Shown here in pieces: positions 36,126 to 45,975 of a stretch of 64,000 nucleotides of DNA; the first letter of the stretch is position 1; each line of letters begins with the position of its first letter. The translations under genes and the position numbers were made by a program. A model generated the notes under the pieces. The model had not been told where the DNA came from. It searched no databases and was given only the letters and a program-made list of their open reading frames with translations. Source of the DNA: Antedon bifida (taxonomy: Eukaryota > Echinodermata > Crinoidea > Comatulida > Antedonidae). The stretch covers positions 12,927,395 to 12,991,394 of the forward strand of contig OY727100.1 of the NCBI GenBank assembly GCA_963402885.1, in the 5' to 3' direction.

Positions 36126-36686
36126 TGCAAGGGATTAAACAAATCCTGGTGGTGGATTTTTAAATTCTTATTTTCACTTGATTGTGCTGTGGTGTGGTAA
36201 TGGTGCATTTATTTACCCATGCTTTAAAGTAATTATTGTAAGTGAAAAATAAAACAAATTTTAAAACAGTATATTTTCTATCATATAAACAATCTACTTT
36301 TAAATAACAGATATATCTATTTTTGCATAAATTTAATTTTACTGCAATGTTTGTTTTCTATTATAGTTGATTGAATACAATTTTAGCAATATAATTTAAT
36401 GTAAATTATCAGAATAGTGGCAATATTAACTACTAATAATTCTATTTTATATAGATACTGTATAAAGAGATATAGAAATGTAGTAGTAACTTTGAAATAG
36501 GGTTTAGGTAAGACTGATTTATTCGTGATGTCATCAGGTAAAGAATGGTGCCCCCGAATCATAGATGCATGCTTTAGGTCAATGCACCCCCATCGCCTCA
36601 CTCCTTGAGGTCAGCACACCACCTCCGCCAGGCACAAAAACCTGGCTTATGCTTAGTACAGTCAAGCAATCAACGAAGGACCTTGT

Positions 36687-36831
36687 AGCTTTGTCTGCAC
36701 TATCAAACTAGTTTGCCAAAAAAATGGGTGATGATGTGCCAAATATGGTAGTGATATGACATCATCTTGTCCATATATGGGCACATCACATTTTTATTGT
36801 CACATGAAGTTTGATAGTGTAGACAGAGCTT
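36687..36831. mobile_element. palindromic MITE family A, copy 9
   Basis: Both ends are present: AGCTTTGTCTGCACTATC on the left and GATAGTGTAGACAGAGCTT on the right. The core reads GGTAGTGATATGACATCATC, so it is in the opposite orientation to copy 1. Confidence 0.75.
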
Positions 36832-38112
36832 TGGCATTCAGCCTTTCTATGGTGGTGTTTCTAACTTGTTTCATTAATTTACACACATTTACAAACATGT
36901 TGATATAATACTTAGTGCAATGGAATAGTCTTCCACATTTTTTTAATAAGCCTGTTAAAGATTTGACAATTTTGTAAGCTTATGACTTAGCTTATATTAT
37001 TAAACAATAATTTATAGAAATGTATGTATTATAAAAAAGGATAACAGTAATATGCTATGCAATTATTTTTTTGGATTACAATTATTGTTATTGCATACTA
37101 CAACAACAAACAGTGTTTATAGAAAGTTATGAGAAAGTCTCAGTGTTTTACTTAAGTTTTCCACTAATGATTTTATTGGCGAGAATCAAAAGAATTATGC
37201 TGTGGTTTAGCATTTGAACAACAGTAATTGTATTTTTGTAGTCTATGTACTTAAAATAAGTACTGTAAAAGCAATTTAGAAGAAAAGGTCAGTGTGAAAA
37301 ATAAATTAGTTTGTACGTATCTATATCAATTATTTACATATTTATAATACGAAAATCATTACGGTAAATTTATAAACTGTACGATAAAAAATTGTTTACG
37401 CCTTATATTTCTTTAAATAATAGATACAGAATTTACTTGTCATTGCCAAGATATATTTTTTCTAGGTAGCATTGCATCACGTGCACAATAGATTATATTC
37501 ATTTCAGAAATACATTACATTGTAAAGACGTGTCTGAGTTTAACCATGGAATAGTATACAAATAATGAATGTATTAGTGTAATGGTACAAATAATGGCAT
37601 TTGGTGAATGATGAAAGGTTATAACTAGGCGAACCATTATTTACATTACACGAATATAAAACGTTCATTCACATCTAAATAGTACTATTAAACGATCGTT
37701 AAATAGTGCATACTATTGCACGCCATGTGACCCACAATCGTCCAATCAAAGGACAGGAATTTATTTAGGTGTTATTCTTATAGGCATATCCCAAGATTTA
37801 GATCATTGTGTGTGTGTTTCTACAAATCAAACAATTATTATACAATTCTTTGATGATAATAAAATTGTGTTCAAGTGGTTGAATGATTGTTTCCGTCACT
37901 GACTTTTTAAATGACGTCACCTATATCACGTGCTTTGTATTGACTTTGTCTTGTAACATATGTGCTACATTTCGACAAATACGGTTATTTAATTAATTAT
38001 TTTATTATTATTATTAACACTTTTTACAGTATTTAGCCGTTTTCTGGATCGCCACATTAGTGTATGATGAATATAGCGATTTGTATCTTCCTCTTCTATA
38101 CGTCGTAATACA

Positions 38113-38118
38113 TTTATT
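38113..38118 (-). terminator. candidate polyadenylation signal of the MARVEL gene
   Basis: TTTATT on the plus strand reads AATAAA on the minus strand, about 100 bp past the stop at 38217-38219. Another hexamer lies only three bases after the stop (38209-38214). Confidence 0.35.
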
Positions 38119-38216
38119 TACCATTGCTTGCATATTGAAATGCACCAAATTGTACTATTGTGTATTGTATTGTAACGTTGGACAGTCATTTTGAACTCAT
38201 TATGACGTTTTATTCT

Positions 38217-40103
38217 TCAATACTCTGGATTGTAGTCCGGTGCACGTGTCCGTTTTTTACTGTCCTGCCATTTTATCCATGCGTAGTATGTTCCACCTCC
38301 ATACACTACCATAGCGATAAATCCAAATACCTGACGAAAACAGTAATAAACAACAGTTTAATTGGCCTAATAACAGATTATTGGTGCAATTATATTTGCA
38401 ATTTCCTTCGTACCTGTATTCAAGTATTATCTTACTACTGTACTAATATATTACGCGGTTTATGCTTTGTTTTTTTTTTGTTGCCAAGATGAGAACTTGT
38501 AACAGTCCTTTGATCTTGGGATTGGCTGCGACAAAGTAATACTTAGCATGCAACCAAATATAATATAAAACCTTTGATCTACATTGGTTACAATAGCGTA
38601 CACTGGTCTCCCGTACTTGCAATGAACCCCGAATACCAATCTTTCTCCATATATTTATGCCGTTTATATATTACGTCATTCTAATAATTAATCACCCATA
38701 ACGGTTTGTGACTAGCGCCATCACAATACTTACCCCTGCGACTATCATCAATGGTTTCAGTGGGCTTATAATAACAGTGAGACTTGCAATGAAATATAGC
38801 AGTGTGGCACTAATCGACAGTAAGACATCCTAGAAACAGAAATAAAGTCTCTTTTTTAACCATATTTAATGATGGTGATCCATCCAGCAATTGCTATCAT
38901 TGGGGACCCTCATAGGTTCACAAGACAAACGTATACACAAGATGCTCTACATAAGATGCTCTACATAAACAAAGTCTTTGGGAGTGGAGTAATTTTGTCC
39001 TTCTGACATGTGACGGGACTTCAACCTGGGACCCTTGGAGTGGTAGCCCAACATCATAACCACCAAGCCACAACTCCATTCATTTGTAAAAACTAGCTTT
39101 AGGTGTGGATTTGGATGCTGGAGAATCATGAGAAAAACTCATGATACACAGGCAAACTGTAACAGAATCTAAAGCACACAGTGTGGACCTGGGTGTTGAT
39201 TAATTTATAATTATACCCCTTCTTCTGAAGGGGGTTCAATTAAAGAGGGAAACTACTAGACCCACTATTAAGTTAAAGTGATGCTGATCAAGATTTCTCT
39301 CCTCGTGTCTGAAGTAGGCTTACGCCACTCGTGTGCAAATTTTATTTTAATGGAACATTACTCGAGAATGCTAACTCTTGGCTACTTTCACTAACTGTCA
39401 CACGTAAACATTCTTCAAGTATAGTCTGTAGCAGGAAGAACATCTTACCATTAAATACCAATCCATGTTGAACAGTTTATGCTTCACGTGTAGATGTGTT
39501 AGAAACATCATAAACACTATTAACGTACATATTAACACTGAGATGGATACAAAAATCATAAATCCACCTTTAAGACCTGTGGCAGCTCCGACACAAACCA
39601 AAATAAAAATTATTATTGACCATCCCTGTAATATTAAAAAAATAAACCCGTTAATAATTATTGTAGTCTTGTTGAACAGAAGCTATTCGTAAATGTCAAT
39701 TGACAATTGGTAGATTAGATGACACGGGGTTCGTCCGTATTCATTCGTCATGATGATTATACTGTTTACAATCTATGAATTATATCCTTCTACGCAGAGA
39801 AATACTAGGCCTAAATGCATTAAATAGAGTATAAAAGAACAGACCGATTAATTCAATGTAAATGTAGGCTTAGAGTAGGCCTAGCATTGTTAGTCGACAG
39901 TATCAAATACGTTTTATGGTGACGATACTTGTACAAAGGCCTACCCTTAACTTTATAGCACTTACCATCTCTTTTAATTTCAGAATACCACGTATAGATT
40001 TTACGTATTCTGTGTCAAATGTGCAACCCTCAGTGTCCATATTTGAATCGTTCTTTTCCTCCACCGGGTTCGGGTTCGTATTCCATCCATCTAGATCTGC
40101 CAT
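38217..40103 (-). CDS. MARVEL-domain four-pass membrane protein (CMTM/plasmolipin-like), four exons
   Basis: Exons in coding order: 40103-39966, 39625-39449, 38829-38734, 38330-38217. All are phase 0 with GT/AG borders, and they give 174 aa. The start is the ATG beginning MADLDGWNTNPNP. An acidic cytosolic N-terminus of about 35 residues precedes YVKSIRGILKLKE, a typical entry to a MARVEL domain. Four hydrophobic segments follow: IIIFILVCVGAATG; MIFVSISVLICTLIVFMM; LLSISATLLYFIASLTVII; FGFIAMVVYGGGTYYAW. The C-terminal tail is charged (KWQDSKKRTRAPDY). The family (CMTM, MAL, plasmolipin, occludin) acts in vesicle trafficking and membrane apposition. The ISATLLYF motif favours plasmolipin or CMTM, but the subfamily cannot be settled. 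It diverges from the first ADF gene, with start codons about 620 bp apart. Confidence 0.88.
38917..39083 (-). mobile_element. tRNA-derived SINE, minus orientation
   Basis: It aligns with 5381-5553: the minus strand reads TGGAGTTGTGGCTTGGTGG, then a degraded B-box (GGTTGAAGTCC), then ACTCCACTCCCAAAGAC. ATAAGATGCTCTACATAA is duplicated at its end. It lies in the second intron of the MARVEL gene. Confidence 0.65.
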
Positions 40104-40382
40104 TTTTCCTATTCTACAAATTATCACCGTTTTGTGTTGAATCTCTCCAAGTCTTATTAATAGGCCTATTTAAAGTTAACTTGCCGTTTACAAAATCTTC
40201 TCATCATTGAAAATAAGTCCGTAATAACAAGTCGAGCTACGGGTATGTTTGCTAGTGTTCAAAGGTTATGTTGAAACTATATAATCAGCAATTTATTATA
40301 ACTTGTAGTACCGCTAACAATATTTGTCCTTCAATATTTGGTTAGCGTCATTGTCATACAATAAACGGTAGGTGCATGTTTA

Positions 40383-40625
40383 AAGCTCTGTCTAAGCTAT
40401 CAAACTTTTTTTTCTCTTTTGTGAGGTTCACTCACCGTTATTTCATTTCAAAACATAATTTGAATAATTGATAAATAATTTTATTATGTTTGTGTATTTT
40501 TTTTTTTAAATATATAAATATTTTCATTTATAAATATTAAGTTTCCCCATCAAACTTTATGTGACAAACAAATTTGGACACGATGATGTCATATCACTAC
40601 CATATTTAAGCATCACACCCAAAAT
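40383..40625. mobile_element. palindromic MITE family A, copy 10, interrupted and truncated
   Basis: The left end AAGCTCTGTCTAAGCTATC is present. AT-rich unrelated sequence follows to about 40545. The family core resumes (CATCAAACTTTATGTGAC, GATGATGTCATATCACTACC), and no right end is visible. It lies just upstream of the first ADF gene. Confidence 0.6.
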
Positions 40626-40724
40626 TACTTTACTGGTTTGCGTGTATATTATAAGTTAAAAGACATTCGTGCAACAATAGATGAGTGTTTATTATAGTTC
40701 TCGCTCTACACAACAAGGTTCAAG

Positions 40725-41808
40725 ATGACAATGGTAAGATACTTATAGAAAAATAGTATAATGGTTTGTTTAATATAAGTAAAAACTAACCATAAGCCGC
40801 ATCCTATTTTCCCTTCCTATTTTAAATGTGTACCGTATATGATATAATTAATAATAATTATATAACGAAATTTCAATGATTGTGGTATGATATCTATTCG
40901 TTAAAGTTAACTGTACGGAAGCAGAGTAATATACAGAAGCAGTAATAATATTCGACAAACAGAATATTTTTCTATAATTTATTGTAATTTATCGGCCTAT
41001 TTTCGACATTTTTATGTGGCCATTTGTTTTGATAATACTATAACAAACACACTCACACCCTACACCCATTGCGTACCCCTTCCGTCTGTTCGCCTTTCCT
41101 CGATTTTTTAAGTATATCGAATCTACTGTCAATAGTCAAAAACCAGTTTACATTTATTCACCACAGGATGGAATGAAAATAGGTAATGACGTCAAACTGC
41201 AAGTGAATGACTGCATGGACAAAGACTTACACGCATACATGCTTCTGGGTTTAACAGACGATCGAAAAGAACTTGTTGTCAAAAAGGTGTTAGATAAGAA
41301 TGCAGGAACACATGAGCAAAATTATAATCATTTACTGAATGACATAAAAGGCAATGCGTATTATATTATCTACTATATATTGTGAGAGAAAACCGTTCCA
41401 AGTGTTATGTTCTTATAAAATGGTAATTATGATCCCCTATTTAAGAATGTAAACCGATATTGGCTAAATATTAAAGAATGTTGAAACCTCAGTGAGTGAA
41501 TGTAACAACAGTCACGGAATTTACTGGTACAATAATAATATATGATTTTCCATGAGCGTTTATCAAAAAAAGTTAAATCAGCTTAAAATTGCCAACGACT
41601 ATCTATAAGCCTGTTTTTTTGTCTAAAGAATATTTTATTGGTTTTTATAATGATATTATTTTAATAATAACAATTTTTCCTTTAAAGGATTCCTAATGAA
41701 GTCTCTATGAGAATAAAAATGACGATTGATTCGGGTTTTGATGGTGTGAAAAACATTCTTTCAACGGTGAGACAAGTTGGCAAAGCTTCTACACCAAATG
41801 ATTTATAA
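40725..41808 (+). pseudogene. ADF/cofilin-like gene, copy 1, frameshifted
   Basis: Exons 40725-40733 (MTM, then donor GTAAGA), 41167-41422 and 41688-41808 match the plan of copy 2. The second exon encodes an ADF-homology start (NDVKLQVNDCMDKDLHAYM, NAGTHEQNYNHLL, NAYYIIYYIL) and then meets TGA at 41383-41385. Two extra bases (TG, within ATTGTGAGA at 41381-41384) cause this. Downstream of them the frame matches copy 2 again (KCYVLIKW), and exon 3 is open to a TAA at 41806-41808. Without the two bases it would be 127 aa. As written, the product loses the C-terminal part of the actin-binding fold. All else is intact, so a very young pseudogene, a polymorphism or an assembly error are all possible. 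ADF proteins sever and depolymerise actin filaments. Confidence 0.75.
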
Positions 41809-42124
41809 AATTAAATAAAAAGGTTGGCGGCTAAATGAGAATCTTACTAATGAGAGATTGTCTTATTATTATATAACTTCTGTTCACTTGCAAACAGCAG
41901 ATAATTAGATGAGAATGAAATAAAAAACAACAAACTGTTAACAAATATTGTTTAATTTAAATTGTAGAGATTATAGCTTCAATATAAGAAATGGTGTGCC
42001 CAGTACAAAATTAAGAAGTGCGTATCGCCCAATTAGACAGAAAGAAAGAACACAAAAAAAGAAAGAAAAATAGAAAGAAAATATACTTTAATCAATCAAT
42101 ACGTTTAAAATACCTTTATCTTTA

Positions 42125-42285
42125 AGCTTGATTCTCGCTAGGACGCAAGTAAGCGCAACACACGCGAGTTTACCAATCACAAGCGGCAGTTCGAATAACA
42201 CATCGCTTGTGATTGGTCAAATTACTTGCGTTGCCGCCCTACGTGGCTGCGCTGCCGGAGCCCTACTGTAGTGGTAACCCAAGCG
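42125..42285. mobile_element. Harbinger-type MITE with AGCTTGGTT-like ends, copy 2
   Basis: The left end is AGCTTGATTCTCGC and the right end GGTAACCCAAGCG, with TTA on both sides (42122-42124 and 42286-42288). The core shares ACCAATCACAAGCGGCAG and GTGATTGGTCAAATTACTTG with the element at 20711. It is 161 bp and GC-richer than its surroundings. Confidence 0.65.
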
Positions 42286-42485
42286 TTATGCCCACCAATA
42301 TGTAAGCCTAATTGTTTTTAGGACGGGATAGGCCCTATACAAACAGCTATCTAAATATTAAAGCTATACAGGTAATTACCATATTTAAACAAATATAATA
42401 ATAATAATTAACAGGTACAAGGTTGACCATAAAGAATAAAACTCGATGATGCCGTAAAACAGAGGATCGACAAAAAAATATCAGA

Positions 42486-42605
42486 GCCGCAACCAACGCA
42501 AAACCTCCAAGATGTGATGGGTTGCCAGTAGAATTCTATACATTATATTGGAATAATATAAAACACGTTGTTTGTAACGTCATTAACGAATTCTTTGAAA
42601 AATGA
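42486..42605 (+). mobile_element. L1/Tx1-type reverse transcriptase fragment
   Basis: One open stretch encodes AKPPRCDGLPVEFYTLYW followed by NNIKHVVCNVINEFFE. This matches the reverse-transcriptase entry motif of L1/Tx1 LINEs (pattern P-x-x-DG-x-P-x-EFY-x-x-x-W). It stops at a TGA, and the surrounding sequence has no further intact frame. It is a decayed, truncated copy. Confidence 0.65.
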
Positions 42606-43899
42606 ATGAGTCGCACACATAATCGCGGAGTGAAAATATTCAACAGCGAGTAACTCGCCATTTACAGGATGGATAAACTATTTTATAAATGGTGAGACAG
42701 GGTTTCCCTCTCTCTGCGTTATTATTTAATTTTAATTGTAGAAATTATAGCTTCAATATAAGAAATGATTTTTATGGGTCTGGCCCAGTACAAAATTAAG
42801 AAGTACGTATCGCTCAATTAGAGAGAAAGAAAGAAAGAACACAAAAAAAGAAAGAAAAATAGAAAGAAAATATACTTTAATCAATCAATGCGTATCCTAA
42901 TGTTTAAAATACCTTAATATTTAGTTGGTGACACCTGTCCTCGGACTCAACTTTGCTTTAAACAAAAAACAATTTATCGTTGTAGGCCTACCGGCAGTTT
43001 AGGCAAATTTTACTTATAAAATTAATAATTAAAAAATGTCAATGTACAATTGAAGGGCACCACAAAGTGTTTTATTCAAAACTGTTTTTTGAATGAAAGT
43101 TTAGTACGAAGTCGTCATCTTCCCTCAAACACTTTTAGAACGTCTAAAGGTGACCCTTCTCTTCAACTCATTTGACCCCTCAAGCCATCCATAGTTATGT
43201 CTCTTTTACTGATACACTTACAATCTATATTGCATTAAATTACATAATAGTCTATGTAAGTACGAGAACGTGGTTGGTCGAAATGGTATTACCTACATAC
43301 GAACACGTTATATTGCCCTAACGAGTACTGTAGGCCTAATATAACGTTTTATATTACATGGATATGTAAGTACGAAAAAAATGTTATAACTAACATTTTG
43401 TGCAATTTGAACTTTGACATATTGTCCTTATATCAGGCTCGGAGAAGATGATTTTGTTGTATCTCTATAACTACTGTTAAAGAGACATGTTGATTAATCC
43501 GTACAGGGATGGTTGTCGTATATACATTTTAACTACCTAGCTAGTAACTATTATTTTGCATTTTTGTCCTTTCGGGTGAGCAACATATAACATTAACGTC
43601 CTCATGACCGGAGAGAAAATTCAGTCCTGAGAGAAAAATGTGTTTAATCCCCTCTGAGAAATGTTATAAGGAGATAATAATATGTATAATATTTACAAGT
43701 ATTGGCCTATAAAAAGTATTATATTCATTAAAATTGGCCTATAAGAACCACTCCAAAGTTTTGAATGTAAATTTACTGGTATATCATTATTATAAAACAT
43801 TGTGTTTAGAGTAGAATAATTCCATAATGTTGTAACATTCGTGCAACGTTAGTTGACCAGAGTGTTTGTTATAATATCTGTTATACAACAGGATCCAAC

Positions 43900-45260
43900 A
43901 TGTCTATGGTAAGATATCATACATTATAACAAGTTTTTTTTTCGTTTTAAATTAATTATACCTTTTTGATTATTAAGTGAAACTTATAAAGAAAGAAATT
44001 AATTATTGTTTTGAGCATGGAGGAAAGTTTTTGGTAGGTTGGTTTTTATGTAAATTTTCACTAGAATTAGGTTTAATTGTTACTCCCTTATACGCTTTCA
44101 ATTCTTTTGAAATTCAAAGAATTGGCTTCATAATGTATTTAGTACTTAACACAATTAAAAACAGATACGAGAAAGAGTAATTTCACCTCACCACGAATAT
44201 TGAAGTGGTTATCCTTACTAGTAACTAAACAAGGCCATATACATGGCTGCAGTCGCGTGCGCAAATTTGAGTTAGTGTTGAACAACCGACCGACTGACCG
44301 ACATAGTGAGCTGTAGAGTCGCGTTTGCATGCGACTAAAAACTCCTTTTTGTATACTGAAGTGTATGTAAACCAACGTGTATTAAACACAAAATAGCGAT
44401 AAAAAGATGTTTTCAACGCCTTTTATGATCACTTTTTTCTAATTATAATGAAAACTTAAAGGTATTTTTAAATGAGAGCGGACATTATAAAAAAAATGAT
44501 AAAGCTATTACATTGGGCACAATTTCCTACTTGATACATTGCTTTTTTACTCCTCTAATGATGCAAATGCATAAGGCTCAAATCTATCTATTTTCAACCG
44601 AAATGTTATATAAAGATGTACAAAATAACCAATTCCTATTTATCACTACAGTTGCAAATTTGTACCATAAGCGATTCCGTCAAAGCGGAAGTGAATGACT
44701 GCATGCTCAGAGCATCATACGCATATATGATTTTGGGATTATCATCTAATAAAAGAGAAGTGCTCATTAGAAGAAAAGTAGACAATAATGCAGGAACACA
44801 TGAGCAGAATTATGAAGATTTGCTGAAGTATTTGGAAGAGACCGGAGATGCGTGTTATATTATCTACTATGCATTGAGAGGAGATCGTCCCAATTGTTAC
44901 GTTCTTGTAAAATGGTAATTATGATCCTTAATGTAATTAGCACTGCTAAAGCATGTCAAGGCATAGTGCCTATCATTTTTGAAATATTCTACATTGGTGA
45001 GAGAGTTTATGTGAAATATTACGCAGACCAAACTCTTTTTGATCTTGGTAATGTTTTATTAATTTTATAATGGTCACACATTTTGTTACTAATAACATTT
45101 TTTTAGGGTTCCTGAGAATGTACGTGTTGATGTCAAAATGGCGACGGATGCGGCTTATGTTGATGTGAGAAGAATGATTCCAAAGTTAAACGCGTACTCT
45201 GGCTCAGCATCGACTAAAGACAATTTGAAGTCGGAAATAGACAAATTGGCGAGTAAATAG
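43900..45260 (+). CDS. ADF/cofilin-like (depactin-like) actin-binding protein, copy 2, three exons
   Basis: Exons 43900-43908 (MSM, then donor GTAAGA), 44652-44914 and 45107-45260 join in frame to 141 aa. The intron directly after the first codons is the usual arrangement of ADF/cofilin genes. The ADF-homology fold is visible in order: SDSVKAEVNDCMLRASYAYM; REVLIRRKVDNNAGTHEQN; ACYIIYYALRGDRPNCYVLV; then KW joined across the splice to VPENVRVDVKMATD, the actin-binding helix region; and STKDNLKSEIDKLASK. The length fits a single ADF domain. Proteins of this family bind actin monomers and sever filaments; starfish depactin is one. Upstream of the start, ATTCGTGCAAC and AGTGTTTGTTATA are shared with copy 1, so the duplication included the promoter. 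AATAAA is at 45341. Cofilin, depactin and coactosin cannot be told apart with certainty by eye. Confidence 0.88.
44229..44342 (+). repeat. GACC-type dispersed repeat, copy 2
   Basis: It lies inside the first intron of ADF copy 2. It reads AACAAGGCCATATACATGGC, CAAATTTGAGTTAGTGTT, ACCGACCGACTGACCGAC, CATAGTGAGCTGTAGAG, and a terminal hairpin with arms AGTCGC and GCGACT followed by AAAAA. Confidence 0.75.
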
Positions 45261-45975
45261 AAATGCCAATGAGAGCTTGTCTTGCTCAACATCAGTTTTT
45301 TTTAAATTCAGTTGACAACCAACAGGTCGAATCTAAACATAATAAACTATATAATAATACATTCAAATAAGCAACAATAACATAAACAAAGATCGGAACA
45401 TTATATAAAATAAAATAAAAAATATATAAAAGTGATTTCTCTCAATGTGTTGTTTATTATCGTGTGAAGAAAGAAATAAAGAAAGAAAGAGGCACGTACG
45501 TTTTGCGAGTACGTTATAGATTTCGAATACCTTGTACATAAAATAATAATATTTTATTTTGGCAGGGAGTAATGACGTATACTGCTCACTTGATGACATC
45601 TGTAATTCAACTTTGCATATCGTCGTACTAGAAATATAAGAAAATTGATTAATGATTAAAAATGTAATTGCTGTTGAAAGATAGCCTATAATTGAGGAAA
45701 TGTTGATTAAATTAATAAATGAAATTGAATTGATACTCCTCTATATTATTTTTTGTTTAATGAAGAAACTATGCTTTTAAATTTAAATAAACTAATTTGC
45801 TCATGATATTGTCAATAAAATATATTTGGAAAAATTATTATGATCATCATTAGTCTGGTCTCCAAATTGGAAACACACAAGCCTCGCTACCACGTCAAGG
45901 TTGATGATCAGAGCGAGGACACCTAGGGCAGGTAGCACTTGTAATGGTGCTCCTTGGTGTTTGTTAATAAAAAAC
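45261..45975. other. non-coding spacer between ADF copy 2 and the first satellite
   Basis: It contains a polyadenylation hexamer (45341) and AT-rich sequence. A short GC-richer stretch at 45850-45950 has CACCTAGGGCAGGTAGCACT. No gene or known repeat is recognised. Confidence 0.5.

Larger units (their letters stand above)
35732..38216. other. intergenic region between FBXL8-like and MARVEL genes (convergent)
   Basis: The two genes converge, so both 3' UTRs are here. It holds a mini-palindrome (35804-35831) and two copies of MITE family A (35860-36125, 36687-36831). The remaining 36.9-38.1 kb is AT-rich with no coding exon I can support. Confidence 0.55.
41948..42913 (+). repeat. pair of direct repeats (41948-42120 and 42722-42913) around LINE debris
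   Basis: Both copies share ATTATAGCTTCAATATAAGA, CCCAGTACAAAATTAAGAAG, a run of GAAAGAAAGAACAC and ATATACTTTAATCAATCAAT. The second copy has a short insertion (TTTTTATGGGTCTGG). They lie about 770 bp apart, with a Harbinger-type MITE and an L1/Tx1-type fragment between them. They could be 3' ends of two retrotransposon copies or a local duplication. I do not call them LTRs because no LTR-element coding sequence is seen. Confidence 0.6.

Noticed and set aside
41948..42913. LTR retrotransposon with 170-190-bp LTRs
   Set aside because: The interior has an L1/Tx1-type fragment instead of gag-pol. No primer-binding site or TG...CA ends were seen.
44139..44416. Overlapping minus-strand open frames in the first intron of ADF copy 2
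   Set aside because: They fall on the GACC-type dispersed repeat and intron sequence and match no known protein.
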